Virus record (IMG/VR): IMGVR_UViG_3300012271_000008 | Location: 1 to 64,000 of that record | Origin: a virus | DNA length: 64,000 bases | Direction: 5' to 3' (one strand) | In this document: positions 51,897-58,979 of the stretch, one piece after another | Numbering within the stretch: the stretch's first letter is position 1 | How the letters are laid out: the number at the start of each line of letters is the position of its first letter | Notes under the pieces: model-generated | What the model saw: only the letters and a program-made list of their open reading frames with translations | Databases searched by the model: none | Told to the model about the DNA's origin: nothing | Position numbers and translations under genes: made by a program

Positions 51897-52030
51897 AAAC
51901 TATTCACAAAGTAAGAAAGCTCGTACTGACTCTTAACTGAGAAGTACAAGTATATATTAAAAGAACTACGATAAATTAATATCACGTAGAATCTTAAAAG
52001 GCAGGTGAAGATCCTGAAGTGAATAGTTTT
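51897..52030 (+). ncRNA. structured RNA domain 2, cloverleaf-like
   Basis: AAACTATTCAC (51897-51907) pairs with GTGAATAGTTT (52019-52029), 11 bp, followed by T residues. Three arms lie inside: GTACT/AGTAC (51923-51927, 51943-51947), CTACG/CGTAG (51966-51970, 51985-51989) and CAGG-TGAAGAT-CCTG (52002-52016), the last with a 7-nt loop at the place of a T arm. It resembles an oversized tRNA shape but lacks tRNA consensus bases. Confidence 0.55.
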
Positions 52031-52048
52031 TTAAAAAATTAAATACAA

Positions 52049-52294
52049 ATGAAAAAATTACTATTAATACTAACATTTCTTACATTTTTAGGATGTAACA
52101 AAGAAAATATTACACCAACACCAGAGTGTAATTGTGGAACAATATCTGATTATGGAACTAAAAATGGTTTGTATTGGATAGAATTAGAAAATGATTGTTC
52201 AGGTAATAAAGAACATTGGTTTTTTAGAGAAGAAGTTTTTATAACTGCACAAATAGGTTATAATTTGTGTATGTATGATGAACCAAATTGGTAA
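52049..52294 (+). CDS. small lipoprotein (81 aa)
   Basis: A signal sequence MKKLLLILTFLTFLGC ends in a good lipobox (FLGC, Cys16). The mature part has four more Cys (CNC, C, C), probably disulphide-bonded, and ends in aromatic residues. Small phage lipoproteins often block superinfection at the envelope; that role is inferred from type and from the adjoining membrane proteins. Confidence 0.75.
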   Translation: MKKLLLILTFLTFLGCNKENITPTPECNCGTISDYGTKNGLYWIELENDCSGNKEHWFFREEVFITAQIGYNLCMYDEPNW

Positions 52295-52297
52295 AGA

Positions 52298-52744
52298 AAT
52301 ACGTTAAACCTATGACGTTGTGATTAACCTCGGTCCTGAAAATGGATAAAACCGTGGTCAATGTCACTAAATAAAGATAGAATATAAATTGTAATAACAC
52401 AAGCACCTGGAGGTAAGCAGGTTTAATAGAAACTACAGTCTAAGCTTAGTGTTATTACATACAAATTTATCAAGTGTACCAACTGTATGGTAATATGTTG
52501 GATAGAGATATAGTAACTAATCTGTTAAATGACGTTACTTAGATGAAACAATAGTATGTTTGAATAGATTTAACACTATAATAAAACATTGAGAAGTAGT
52601 TAGAATACACTTAGGAGTTTACAACAAGAGATAGACAGAATGGAGGATGAATTAAGTAATCCGAGTCATGTACTAATTATCTTGTGACCATTTATAGAAA
52701 TATAGATGGTGCTAATACATCACTGAGAATACAGTAAAACTCCT
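52298..52744 (+). ncRNA. large ornate non-coding RNA (about 450 nt)
   Basis: No coding frame of note. Main stems: GTGA..ACC.CGGT with ACCG.GGT..TCAC (52320-52367); TGTAATAACAC (52390-52400) with GTGTTATTACA (52449-52459), 11 bp, enclosing ACCTG/CAGGT; AAGTGTA (52472-52478) with TACACTT (52606-52612), enclosing CCAAC/GTTGG and TGTTAAAT/ATTTAACA; AGGAGTTTAC (52613-52622) with GTAAAACTCCT (52734-52744), enclosing ACCATTTATA-GAAA-TATAGATGGT (52687-52710), a 10-bp hairpin capped by a GNRA tetraloop. Ends at a terminator. In size and intricacy it recalls the large phage RNAs GOLLD and ROOL, but I cannot match it to either. Confidence 0.6.
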
Positions 52745-52770
52745 AGCAGGAGAGTATAATCCTGCTTTTA
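52745..52770 (+). terminator. terminator of the ornate RNA
   Basis: AGCAGGA, 8-nt loop, TCCTGCT, then TTT. It directly follows the last closing helix of the RNA, so this defines the 3' end. Confidence 0.85.
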
Positions 52771-52785
52771 AAAAAATTAAAAATT

Positions 52786-52947
52786 ATGACAATATTAGAA
52801 ATTACATTAACAGGAATAATATGGATAGCGTATGGTTGTCGTGTAAGTGACCAACATGATTGGAATGAACACTCTGCATCTCATATAATTTTTGCACCTA
52901 TTGTGCTACTTTATAGAGTAGTAGTAGGAATTTTCAATAAACCTTAA
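52786..52947 (+). CDS. small membrane protein (53 aa)
   Basis: ATG at 52786, stop 52945-52947. Two hydrophobic stretches (LEITLTGIIWIAYG and IIFAPIVLLYRVVVGIF) around a polar HDWNEHS loop. First gene after the terminator; function unknown. Confidence 0.45.
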   Translation: MTILEITLTGIIWIAYGCRVSDQHDWNEHSASHIIFAPIVLLYRVVVGIFNKP

Positions 52948-52959
52948 AACAAAATCAAA

Positions 52960-53592
52960 ATGCAATTAGAAACAGTACAGGTAATAATGTTACCTGCAAA
53001 GAGCGGAGCTATTCATAGATACGGTCCTAGTTTATTGTTATATCCTTATGGAGACAGTAAAGCTTGTCATCTCTATTTCACATCAGATGAAGAGATTAAA
53101 GATGAGGATTGGTACTATTGGAGTGTGACAAACTCTATACAAAAATTTAAGGCTCACCTTCGCGACACAAATACACCCAAAAACTCTGATGGTAGTAGAA
53201 AAATTGTAGCAACAACAGATAAGAAGCTTATTGGAGTAAACCAAATACCACAATCATTTGTAGAAGAATATTCTAGACAAGGCGGTATTAATGAGGTTAA
53301 CTTAGAATATCTTGATTGGTGTGACTACGATGATGATAACCCTACAGGATTAGATAAACCTGATTGGAGATTAAAATTAACACCTAACAATGAAGTAATA
53401 ATACACTTGATTAAAGAAAAAATGTATAGTAAAAGTGAAGTTGAAATCTTTCTTAAAAAAGGATTTAATGATTTTAGACTAAAAACAAAAAGTGTTCAAT
53501 ATGTTGTTGGAAATGGAAATCCAAATACAAATGGAACTAAAAAAAAGTTTTTAATTACTAATATAAACAATTGGATTAAAGAAAATTTATAA
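52960..53592 (+). CDS. hypothetical protein (210 aa)
   Basis: A soluble protein with beta-rich N-terminus (LETVQVIMLPAKSGAIHR, LLLYPYGD), a Tyr/Trp-rich acidic middle (YLDWCDYDDDNP) and a Lys-rich C-terminus. Proteins with the phrase IPQSFVEEYSRQGG-type occur in Bacteroidota phages (from memory); no function known to me. It could be DNA- or membrane-associated; nothing decisive. Confidence 0.55.
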   Translation: MQLETVQVIMLPAKSGAIHRYGPSLLLYPYGDSKACHLYFTSDEEIKDEDWYYWSVTNSIQKFKAHLRDTNTPKNSDGSRKIVATTDKKLIGVNQIPQSFVEEYSRQGGINEVNLEYLDWCDYDDDNPTGLDKPDWRLKLTPNNEVIIHLIKEKMYSKSEVEIFLKKGFNDFRLKTKSVQYVVGNGNPNTNGTKKKFLITNINNWIKENL

Positions 53593-53595
53593 ATT

Positions 53596-53847
53596 ATGAA
53601 TTATAGAAAAATACATATAAAACCTAAACCTCCATTAAGTAAAACATCAAAACCACCACCAGCTCCTATAGCAAAAGTAACAGTTAAAACTTATACTGTA
53701 GAAGAAATTAACGCTATATTTGATGAAAGAATATCAAATATAAAAACAGAATTAAAACATACTAATTGTCCTACTTACCTAGACACTACATCTTATTTAA
53801 TAGGAGCAAGAGAAATACTAACAGATTTAAAAAAAAAATTTAAGTAA
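53596..53847 (+). CDS. hypothetical basic protein (83 aa)
   Basis: Pro/Lys-rich N-terminus (PKPPLSKTSKPPPAP) followed by a helical domain (VEEINAIFDERISN). No motif recognised. Spaced 3 bp from each neighbour. Confidence 0.5.
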   Translation: MNYRKIHIKPKPPLSKTSKPPPAPIAKVTVKTYTVEEINAIFDERISNIKTELKHTNCPTYLDTTSYLIGAREILTDLKKKFK

Positions 53848-53849
53848 TT

Positions 53850-53996
53850 ATGAAAAATAAAAGACCAAGAATTAAAGTAAAACAACCTACAAATGTTAAA
53901 ACTACTAATAGAGTAGAACTGATTTGTAGTGGTAATTTAGATGGATTTAATAGTTCACAAAGAAAAATGAATCCAGGAACTGTAACAAGATTTTAA
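53850..53996 (+). CDS. hypothetical basic peptide (48 aa)
   Basis: ATG 53850, stop TAA 53994-53996, 1 bp before the next ATG. Basic N-terminus (KNKRPRIKVKQP). The tight spacing on both sides supports it. Confidence 0.45.
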   Translation: MKNKRPRIKVKQPTNVKTTNRVELICSGNLDGFNSSQRKMNPGTVTRF

Positions 53997-53997
53997 T

Positions 53998-54201
53998 ATG
54001 ATATTATATTTAATAATATACTTTTTAATAGGAGTATTGATTAATTTCAAATTAGTTTCATTAACTGAAAAGCATGGAATTGAATTTTGGAATAAAGATG
54101 ATGGTAAAGACATTGATAAAATGTTATTTTCCACGTTAATAGCGTGGCCTTTAATGTTGTTAGTCATTTTTTACATAATAATTAAACATTATAAGAAATA
54201 A
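53998..54201 (+). CDS. two-span membrane protein (67 aa)
   Basis: Hydrophobic segments at residues 1-19 and about 45-63, with a charged linker (EKHGIEFWNKDDGKDIDK). Similar in layout to other small membrane proteins here; function unknown. Confidence 0.5.
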   Translation: MILYLIIYFLIGVLINFKLVSLTEKHGIEFWNKDDGKDIDKMLFSTLIAWPLMLLVIFYIIIKHYKK

Positions 54202-54203
54202 TT

Positions 54204-54491
54204 ATGAAATTAAAAGGATATAATAAATTAATATTACAAGTAATATTATTATCTGTAAGTATGATGTTAATGTCACTTTTTACTGACACTGAATTTTGGT
54301 ATAACAATTTTAATACTTTACATTTATTAGATTTAAGTGAAAGATGTGGAAAAGGTGGTTTTGGAGGATCAGAAGGTCACCATTATCACTGGAACTATAG
54401 AGGATTTGTATATAGTATTTCTGGATTTATATTATTTGTAATTACAGTAATAAGAATAATTAACACACATAAAGAAGATGATTTTAGCTAA
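54204..54491 (+). CDS. two-span membrane protein with His-rich loop (95 aa)
   Basis: Two hydrophobic segments (about 11-27 and 70-86) flank a loop with Gly and His (CGKGGFGGSEGHHYHWN) that could bind a metal ion. It overlaps the next gene by 14 bp. Confidence 0.5.
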   Translation: MKLKGYNKLILQVILLSVSMMLMSLFTDTEFWYNNFNTLHLLDLSERCGKGGFGGSEGHHYHWNYRGFVYSISGFILFVITVIRIINTHKEDDFS

Positions 54492-54744
54492 ATATCAAAG
54501 AATAAGTCTAAATATGTTAATAACTTCTATAATATGTTATAGTATATTTTATTTAATTAAAATATATATTGTATGGGAATCAGAACATTTTTTTCAAATA
54601 TTTATGGATTTACCTAATATAAATTTAGAAGAAAGAGCAACATTTTTGTTTATATGGGCATTCTTTCAATTTGTAAATTGCATAGTATGGTTCAATATTA
54701 TAACTGATAGAATTAAAAAAAATAAATCAAATTTAAGGTATTAA
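54478..54744 (+). CDS. two-span membrane protein (88 aa)
   Basis: Hydrophobic segments at about residues 11-31 and 55-75, short acidic linker, basic end. Overlaps the upstream membrane gene by 14 bp. Confidence 0.5.
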   Translation: MILAKYQRISLNMLITSIICYSIFYLIKIYIVWESEHFFQIFMDLPNINLEERATFLFIWAFFQFVNCIVWFNIITDRIKKNKSNLRY

Positions 54745-54758
54745 AACAAGAAAAAACA

Positions 54759-55040
54759 ATGAACAAAGTAACACGTAAAAAGAGATATTCATCTCCAGAT
54801 GAAGTGATTAGATCACTATCAACTAAAAATGATGTAAGAATTGTATCTGCAAAAGATGGCAATCAAATTGTAAGAGTACTATCTAATAGTGCTAGAGGTA
54901 GAAAAAATGATCTAGGTAATAGTAGTCTTGGAAAAATAGACTATTTAACAAATCATTGTGGTAACAAATTTACTAAACAAATAGTAGATAAGTTTGAACC
55001 AAAAAAGCCTTTTAAAAAGAAATACCCTACAACAAGGTAA
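54759..55040 (+). CDS. hypothetical basic protein (93 aa)
   Basis: Strongly basic at both ends (NKVTRKKRYSS; EPKKPFKKKYPTTR), with a beta-prone middle (VRIVSAKDGNQIVRVLS). A nucleic-acid-binding role is possible. Followed by a terminator hairpin. Confidence 0.5.
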   Translation: MNKVTRKKRYSSPDEVIRSLSTKNDVRIVSAKDGNQIVRVLSNSARGRKNDLGNSSLGKIDYLTNHCGNKFTKQIVDKFEPKKPFKKKYPTTR

Positions 55041-55042
55041 TT

Positions 55043-55086
55043 AAGTAAATACTACTGTGTAGAAATATGCAGTAGTATACTTTTAA
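55043..55086 (+). terminator. terminator hairpin
   Basis: AAGT and ATACTACTG pair with CAGTAGTAT and ACTT, 12-nt loop, then TTAAAA. Ends the membrane-protein operon. Confidence 0.6.
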
Positions 55087-55093
55087 AATATCA

Positions 55094-55207
55094 ATGAGAT
55101 TAAAATTAAAATTGTTTTATTTATTCAGATTGAATAAAATTACAAAGAATTTAATAAAAAATGGAGTAGTATCCAAAAGAGACCTAATAAAAATTAACAA
55201 GAAATGA
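55094..55207 (+). CDS. hypothetical basic peptide (37 aa)
   Basis: ATG 55094; its TGA overlaps the ATG of the amidotransferase gene (ATGA). Very basic (RLKLKLFYLFRLNKITKN). Probably a leader cistron coupled to the next gene. Confidence 0.4.
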   Translation: MRLKLKLFYLFRLNKITKNLIKNGVVSKRDLIKINKK

Positions 55208-55932
55208 ACAAATTAAAAATTGGATTAGTAACAAATATGACTGTAAGAAGTCATGTAGGCATGGGAATTGCTTATGTAAGATTTTGTGAAGAAATAGCAA
55301 GAAGAGCCGAAAAAACATTAAATTTAGTATTAATACATCATACTAATGATTTTATTAAAGACTTAGACATTTTAATATTACCTGGTGGAGCTGACGTAGA
55401 TCCTGCACTTTATGATGAAGAATTATCTTCATTAGTAGGTCGTTTAGATCCACAGAGAGACTTTTTTACTAGAAATGTATTACCATTATATGTTGAGAGT
55501 AAAACGCCTATATTTGGCATTTGTAGAGGTCATCAAGAATTAGCTGCTCATTTTGGTATGAAGCTTATTCAAGATAAGATAGAACCTTTGTCTGAATATG
55601 TATTTGGAGCAGTTATAGAAAAAGTGGAATTAAAGAATTTCTTTAATACTCATGCTTCTGGTGCTAAAAAAGGAGAATACATATTAATAAAAGATGAAAG
55701 AGTTAATCACATTATGGATGTTAATTCTAGACATCATCAATGTGTTAAAGTTTGTGACACTGAAAAAGCAGTTGTAACAGCAGCTCTAGGTAAAATTGAT
55801 TCTGGTAGAATAGAAGCAATGGAATATATAGGTTATCCTATAGTGTCTGTACAATGGCATCCTGAAATTTTGTTTGATACATATACTATGAGATCAATTG
55901 AATTACTACTAGAATATGAAAAAAAAGATTAA
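55204..55932 (+). CDS. class I glutamine amidotransferase-like protein (peptidase C26 type), copy 1
   Basis: PGGADVDPALY (60-70) is the oxyanion strand; FGICRGHQELA carries the nucleophile C107; VQWHPEI gives H219 and E221. Together they form the Cys-His-Glu triad that removes the amide from glutamine or cleaves gamma-glutamyl bonds. No synthetase domain is attached, so it is a stand-alone hydrolase or needs a partner. A second, diverged copy is at 59588. Possible roles: nucleotide or base modification, or degradation of a gamma-glutamyl compound. Confidence 0.8.
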   Translation: MNKLKIGLVTNMTVRSHVGMGIAYVRFCEEIARRAEKTLNLVLIHHTNDFIKDLDILILPGGADVDPALYDEELSSLVGRLDPQRDFFTRNVLPLYVESKTPIFGICRGHQELAAHFGMKLIQDKIEPLSEYVFGAVIEKVELKNFFNTHASGAKKGEYILIKDERVNHIMDVNSRHHQCVKVCDTEKAVVTAALGKIDSGRIEAMEYIGYPIVSVQWHPEILFDTYTMRSIELLLEYEKKD

Positions 55933-55949
55933 AATAGTAAAGATTATTA

Positions 55950-56021
55950 ATTTTGAGTATTACTCAAGATTTGGAGCACCTTTTTAAGGTAGGATCAAAG
56001 CCGTGAGAACCTAATTCTCAA
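55950..56021 (+). ncRNA. hairpin-rich leader before the short tRNA-like element
   Basis: TTGAG/CTCAA (55953-55967), ACCTT/AAGGT (55978-55990) and TGAGAA/TTCTCA (56004-56020) lie in series with no open frame. It might be a decayed tRNA or a part of a larger RNA with the following element. Confidence 0.35.
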
Positions 56022-56089
56022 GAACACACATAGCTTAATGGTAAAAGCATTTTTTAAAAAAGATTATGGTTCGATTCCATGTGTGTTCG
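56022..56089 (+). ncRNA. shortened tRNA-like cloverleaf (68 nt)
   Basis: Acceptor GAACACA/TGTGTTC, D arm GCTT-AATGGTAA-AAGC (56033-56048), T arm TATGG-TTCGATT-CCATG (56065-56081). The anticodon arm is ATTTT/AAGAT with a 6-nt TTAAAA loop and there is no variable loop, so it is about 7 nt too short for a normal tRNA. The next gene's ATG is 2 nt after its end. Confidence 0.5.
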
Positions 56090-56091
56090 CT

Positions 56092-56367
56092 ATGTATAGT
56101 AAAATAGAAGGAAAAGAAGGTGAATATTTAAAAGAAGTAAATGATTTGTTTGAAAATAATGGGATAGATGATTTTATAATTGATCATGATGATTATGTAG
56201 AAAAATCAGTTAAAAACCAGAAACCTATAAGAGGTTTTTATTTTTGTACAAATAATAGAGAAATTAATATTCAATTGGAAGAGATAAATACTCTAAGAAT
56301 GGACGTTTTTAAAGGAATGTGTGCAGTAAAATGTTTAAAAGAAGTAGAAAATGTATTACCGTTTTAA
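56092..56367 (+). CDS. hypothetical protein, paralogue of the 56643 gene (91 aa)
   Basis: I start at ATG 56092, just after the tRNA-like element; a longer frame would run through that RNA. The C-terminal half (RGFYFCTNNREINIQLEEIN, MCAVKCLKEVENV) resembles the 109-residue protein at 56643, which has VECLKNVQSV at the same place. Overlaps the next gene by 17 bp. Confidence 0.5.
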   Translation: MYSKIEGKEGEYLKEVNDLFENNGIDDFIIDHDDYVEKSVKNQKPIRGFYFCTNNREINIQLEEINTLRMDVFKGMCAVKCLKEVENVLPF

Positions 56368-56665
56368 ATTAAGATCAAAAATATTTTTAGTATTGTTATC
56401 AATATTAACATTTATATTAACAATAAGTTTTATTGTTAAAAATTACGAGAATTTACAATTTTTAGTAATGTTTTTTATAATTATTATTTTTGTCTTAATA
56501 TATCAAGGATTAATAATAAGTAGTAAACTTACTCAATTTAATTTAGGATTTGAGGATTGTAAAAGAAATAAAAGTAAAAAGAAATTAATAATAGATGAAG
56601 ATTATCATTTAGGTTATAATTTCTATATAAACAAAATGTTTAATGAACAAAATAGAAAAAAATAA
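56351..56665 (+). CDS. two-span membrane protein (104 aa)
   Basis: Two hydrophobic segments (about 11-28 and 35-54), basic N-terminus (YYRFKLRSK) and a soluble basic C-terminus. It sits between the two paralogous genes and overlaps both (17 and 23 bp). Confidence 0.5.
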   Translation: MYYRFKLRSKIFLVLLSILTFILTISFIVKNYENLQFLVMFFIIIIFVLIYQGLIISSKLTQFNLGFEDCKRNKSKKKLIIDEDYHLGYNFYINKMFNEQNRKK

Positions 56666-56972
56666 AAAAAATGTTATAACAAGTCATAAAGGTATTGTTA
56701 ACTTTTATGCAGGCCATTATGATACACTTTTAAAAAATCATTTTGAAGTAAAATCTTGTATTATACCTAAAATGGAATTAGGTTTTAAAAAAGCAAATGA
56801 TGGCGAATCTACTTTTGTTTTTCATAGTAGGCAAGGAAGAGAATTTACAATTAAATTTGATTTTCCTAAAAAATTACCTCTTAAACTGGTAAAAGCTTTT
56901 GCAGCTGTAGAATGTTTAAAAAATGTTCAATCTGTTATTATGAATGATTACTATCATAATAACATTTATTAA
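56643..56972 (+). CDS. hypothetical protein, paralogue of the 56092 gene (109 aa)
   Basis: A small alpha/beta protein: STFVFHSRQGREFTIKFDF, then KLVKAFAAVECLKNVQSV. The shared end pattern with the 56092 gene shows duplication followed by divergence. Function unknown. Confidence 0.5.
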   Translation: MNKIEKNKKNVITSHKGIVNFYAGHYDTLLKNHFEVKSCIIPKMELGFKKANDGESTFVFHSRQGREFTIKFDFPKKLPLKLVKAFAAVECLKNVQSVIMNDYYHNNIY

Positions 56973-56979
56973 AATATCC

Positions 56980-57086
56980 CTATACTCCATACAAGGTATG
57001 TGAGTGGGAAGGTTGGTATGACTCTATTACAGTACCTTAAACTGTAAGAGTAATTATTCTATACGTTAATTAAAATCCTAGTATAG
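56980..57086 (+). ncRNA. structured RNA closed by a 7-bp helix
   Basis: CTATACT (56980-56986) pairs with AGTATAG (57080-57086). Inside: CATAC-AAG-GTATG (56988-57000) and an 11-bp arm ACTC+TTACAGT with ACTGTAA+GAGT (57021-57051) bearing a 2-nt bulge. Thirteen nt before the next ATG, so it may be a leader element. Confidence 0.5.
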
Positions 57087-57098
57087 TAGGTAAACAAC

Positions 57099-57320
57099 AT
57101 GTATTTAATTATATTTGAAAATCACCTTAAAAGAGTTTGGAAACAATTTGGTAACTATCACAGAAGATTCTATTGGAAGCCTGGTCAATATCAATATTGC
57201 CAGCAAGGTAAAAGAATCTTGTGTAGAAAAGAAGTCCAAGAAGATAGAACTCTATTTTTTAATGCTATAACAGGCGAAGAAGTTATTTTAACTAAAGAAG
57301 CAACAGTAGAAGCAATATGA
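57099..57320 (+). CDS. hypothetical protein (73 aa)
   Basis: Basic and aromatic (KRVWKQFGNYHRRFYWKPGQ), then a beta segment. Its stop overlaps the next start (ATGA). A nucleic-acid-binding role is conceivable; no family recognised. Confidence 0.5.
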   Translation: MYLIIFENHLKRVWKQFGNYHRRFYWKPGQYQYCQQGKRILCRKEVQEDRTLFFNAITGEEVILTKEATVEAI

Positions 57321-57559
57321 GAGTAATATCAATTGAAGACATTAAATGGTCTTTAGATCTTAAAAAAAGATTTAGTAATTATCCTAAGCTACCTAATGCT
57401 TTAGTTCAACAGTGTTTTACTGGTGGAGATTTAGAACATGGTAGAGTTGAAAGAGAATATAGAGGGAGTCACATCTCAATATATTCTTTTCAAAGAAGAC
57501 TCAGAAATTGGGAGAATAATTATCAAATGCAATCAATAAATAATTTAAACAAAAGATAG
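57317..57559 (+). CDS. hypothetical protein (80 aa)
   Basis: A soluble, Arg/Tyr-rich protein (YREYRGSHIS-like region) with no motif that I recognise. Start overlaps the upstream stop; 1 bp to the next gene. Confidence 0.5.
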   Translation: MRVISIEDIKWSLDLKKRFSNYPKLPNALVQQCFTGGDLEHGRVEREYRGSHISIYSFQRRLRNWENNYQMQSINNLNKR

Positions 57560-57560
57560 T

Positions 57561-57977
57561 ATGAAAAAAAGATCATTATATTTTGAAAACAAATCTAAGT
57601 TTAAAAAAGTAAAAATTGCTAGAAAAGTAAAAGCTCCTAAGCCTGGAAATCCTAATGCAGCTAAGTTTAACCCTCCTATAAAAAGTACATATCTTCAAAA
57701 TTATTTTTTAGATGAAAATTGTCCAAGAACTTCTGAAGAAAATGGAAATTTAAAAGTATTTTCAACTGGAATTCCTAACAGAGCCACAAGAAAATCAATG
57801 ATGGGTCAAGCTAAGATGCCTAATTCTGGAAACAGAAAAATGACTAGAGGTAGAAAAAAAACCTATTTAATGGTTAATAAATTCATAAAAGTTAAAAAAA
57901 TAACTAAAAATGGATTTAAAATTTTTTACAAAAAAGTTCAAGTAAGTTTAATTCACGTTTATAACAAATTTAGATAA
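57561..57977 (+). CDS. hypothetical highly basic protein (138 aa)
   Basis: Lys/Arg-rich throughout (KKVKIARKVKAPKPGNPNAA; KMTRGRKKTYLMVNKF). Probably binds nucleic acid. The middle is Pro/Asn-rich and likely disordered. Stop and next start share one base. Confidence 0.5.
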   Translation: MKKRSLYFENKSKFKKVKIARKVKAPKPGNPNAAKFNPPIKSTYLQNYFLDENCPRTSEENGNLKVFSTGIPNRATRKSMMGQAKMPNSGNRKMTRGRKKTYLMVNKFIKVKKITKNGFKIFYKKVQVSLIHVYNKFR

Positions 57978-58285
57978 TGAGAAAAAAAGAACAAGTAGTA
58001 AATCAAGAAAAAGTGTATTTCTTTTATGGTAAAAGAGGTAAAAATCAAATAACTTTAGGAGGAATAGTTAACCCTAAAGATAATACTAAAATGACTATTG
58101 GTCTTGCACAATGTCATAAAAATGATGTCTTTAAAAAAGAAAAAGCAAGAATGATTGTAACAGGTAGAGCTGTGACTCATTTAGAAAATAGGGATAATAG
58201 AGAAAATGAATCTATGCAGATAAATATAAACCCTAAAAATCCTGGAAGAGAGTTTTCTGCATTTGCACAAGCATACTGTGATTAA
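57977..58285 (+). CDS. hypothetical protein (102 aa)
   Basis: A small beta-rich basic protein (KVYFFYGKRGKNQITLGGIV), with the helix and Asn-rich C-terminus seen in several small early proteins. Followed by a terminator. Unknown function. Confidence 0.5.
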   Translation: MRKKEQVVNQEKVYFFYGKRGKNQITLGGIVNPKDNTKMTIGLAQCHKNDVFKKEKARMIVTGRAVTHLENRDNRENESMQININPKNPGREFSAFAQAYCD

Positions 58286-58305
58286 ACATTTTTATAAATT
58301 ATAAT

Positions 58306-58330
58306 ATAGGGGATTAATTTCCCCTTTATT
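58306..58330 (+). terminator. terminator before the tRNA-Leu
   Basis: AGGGGA, loop TTAATT, TCCCCT, then TTATTTT. Confidence 0.65.
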
Positions 58331-58332
58331 TT

Positions 58333-58422
58333 GGTCAATTAAACTCATTGGTAGAGTTCTAGACTTTAAGTGATTAAGTTCACCCAAATCCTGAGTAATA
58401 AGTTCGATTCTTATATTGACTG
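58333..58422 (+). tRNA. tRNA-Leu(UAA)
   Basis: Acceptor GGTCAAT/ATTGACT (58333-58339, 58415-58421), D arm AACTC-ATTGGTA-GAGTT, anticodon loop TTTAAGT giving UAA, long variable arm (TTCA/TGAG) as in type II tRNAs, T arm ATAAG-TTCGATT-CTTAT (58398-58414). The anticodon stem has one A-A mismatch and the first acceptor pair is G-U. No CCA encoded. TTA is the dominant Leu codon of this AT-rich genome, so the tRNA makes sense. Confidence 0.7.
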
Positions 58423-58437
58423 CTATTATTTAATATT

Positions 58438-58974
58438 ATGAATATAATTAATTTTAAAGTAATAGCTATACTAACACTAATAACAATTAGTGGATTTTGT
58501 ATAACACCTACAAAGGTTGTGGAAAAACCTGTAGTTATAGAAATCCTATGTGAAGAAGATACTTACATAGAAGAAAAAGAAAACATATTTAATTTAATTG
58601 ACAAATACTGTGCAAAATACAATGTATGTAATGCCGTAGTATATCAAATAGGATTAAACGAATCTGGATGGCCTAACCCTAATAACTTAGAATATACTCA
58701 AAAAGTATGGGATTGTGGTGCATTTAGTTATGGTGATATGCAAATATGGGAACCAACTCGTAAAAGTATGTTTAAAAAACTTAATTTAAGTGATACAACT
58801 AGAGAAAACTGTTTGCACGCTAGCATATATTATTTACATTTAAAATATGTAAAATATGGCAGTTGGTATAAAGCTAGATTTGCTTACGGTAGAGGAAGTT
58901 GGAGACCAGAAAATACTTGGAAACCAATAGAAAAAAGATTTATGAACAAACACAACTGGAAACAATATGACTAA
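58438..58974 (+). CDS. exported lytic transglycosylase, SLT-like (178 aa)
   Basis: A signal sequence (NFKVIAILTLITISGF) with a Cys at 21 (poor lipobox). The catalytic part has IGLNESGW with the likely catalytic E75, GDMQIWEPT (99-107) matching the GLMQIMPxT motif, and ASIYYLHLKYVKYGSWYKA with AYGRG matching the usual AYNAG end. It would cleave glycan strands in the periplasm. Its place in the early region, not in the lysis set, suggests a role at entry, replication or exclusion. Confidence 0.75.
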   Translation: MNIINFKVIAILTLITISGFCITPTKVVEKPVVIEILCEEDTYIEEKENIFNLIDKYCAKYNVCNAVVYQIGLNESGWPNPNNLEYTQKVWDCGAFSYGDMQIWEPTRKSMFKKLNLSDTTRENCLHASIYYLHLKYVKYGSWYKARFAYGRGSWRPENTWKPIEKRFMNKHNWKQYD

Positions 58975-58979
58975 TAAAA

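Noticed and set aside
51740-52770. Group I or group II intron
   Set aside because: The flanking genes are complete in themselves, no split gene was seen, and I could not place the conserved core (P3-P7 or domain V).
57108-57115. TATATTTG as a plus-strand host-type promoter
   Set aside because: It is inside a coding region and has no TTG box at the 19-21 bp spacing.
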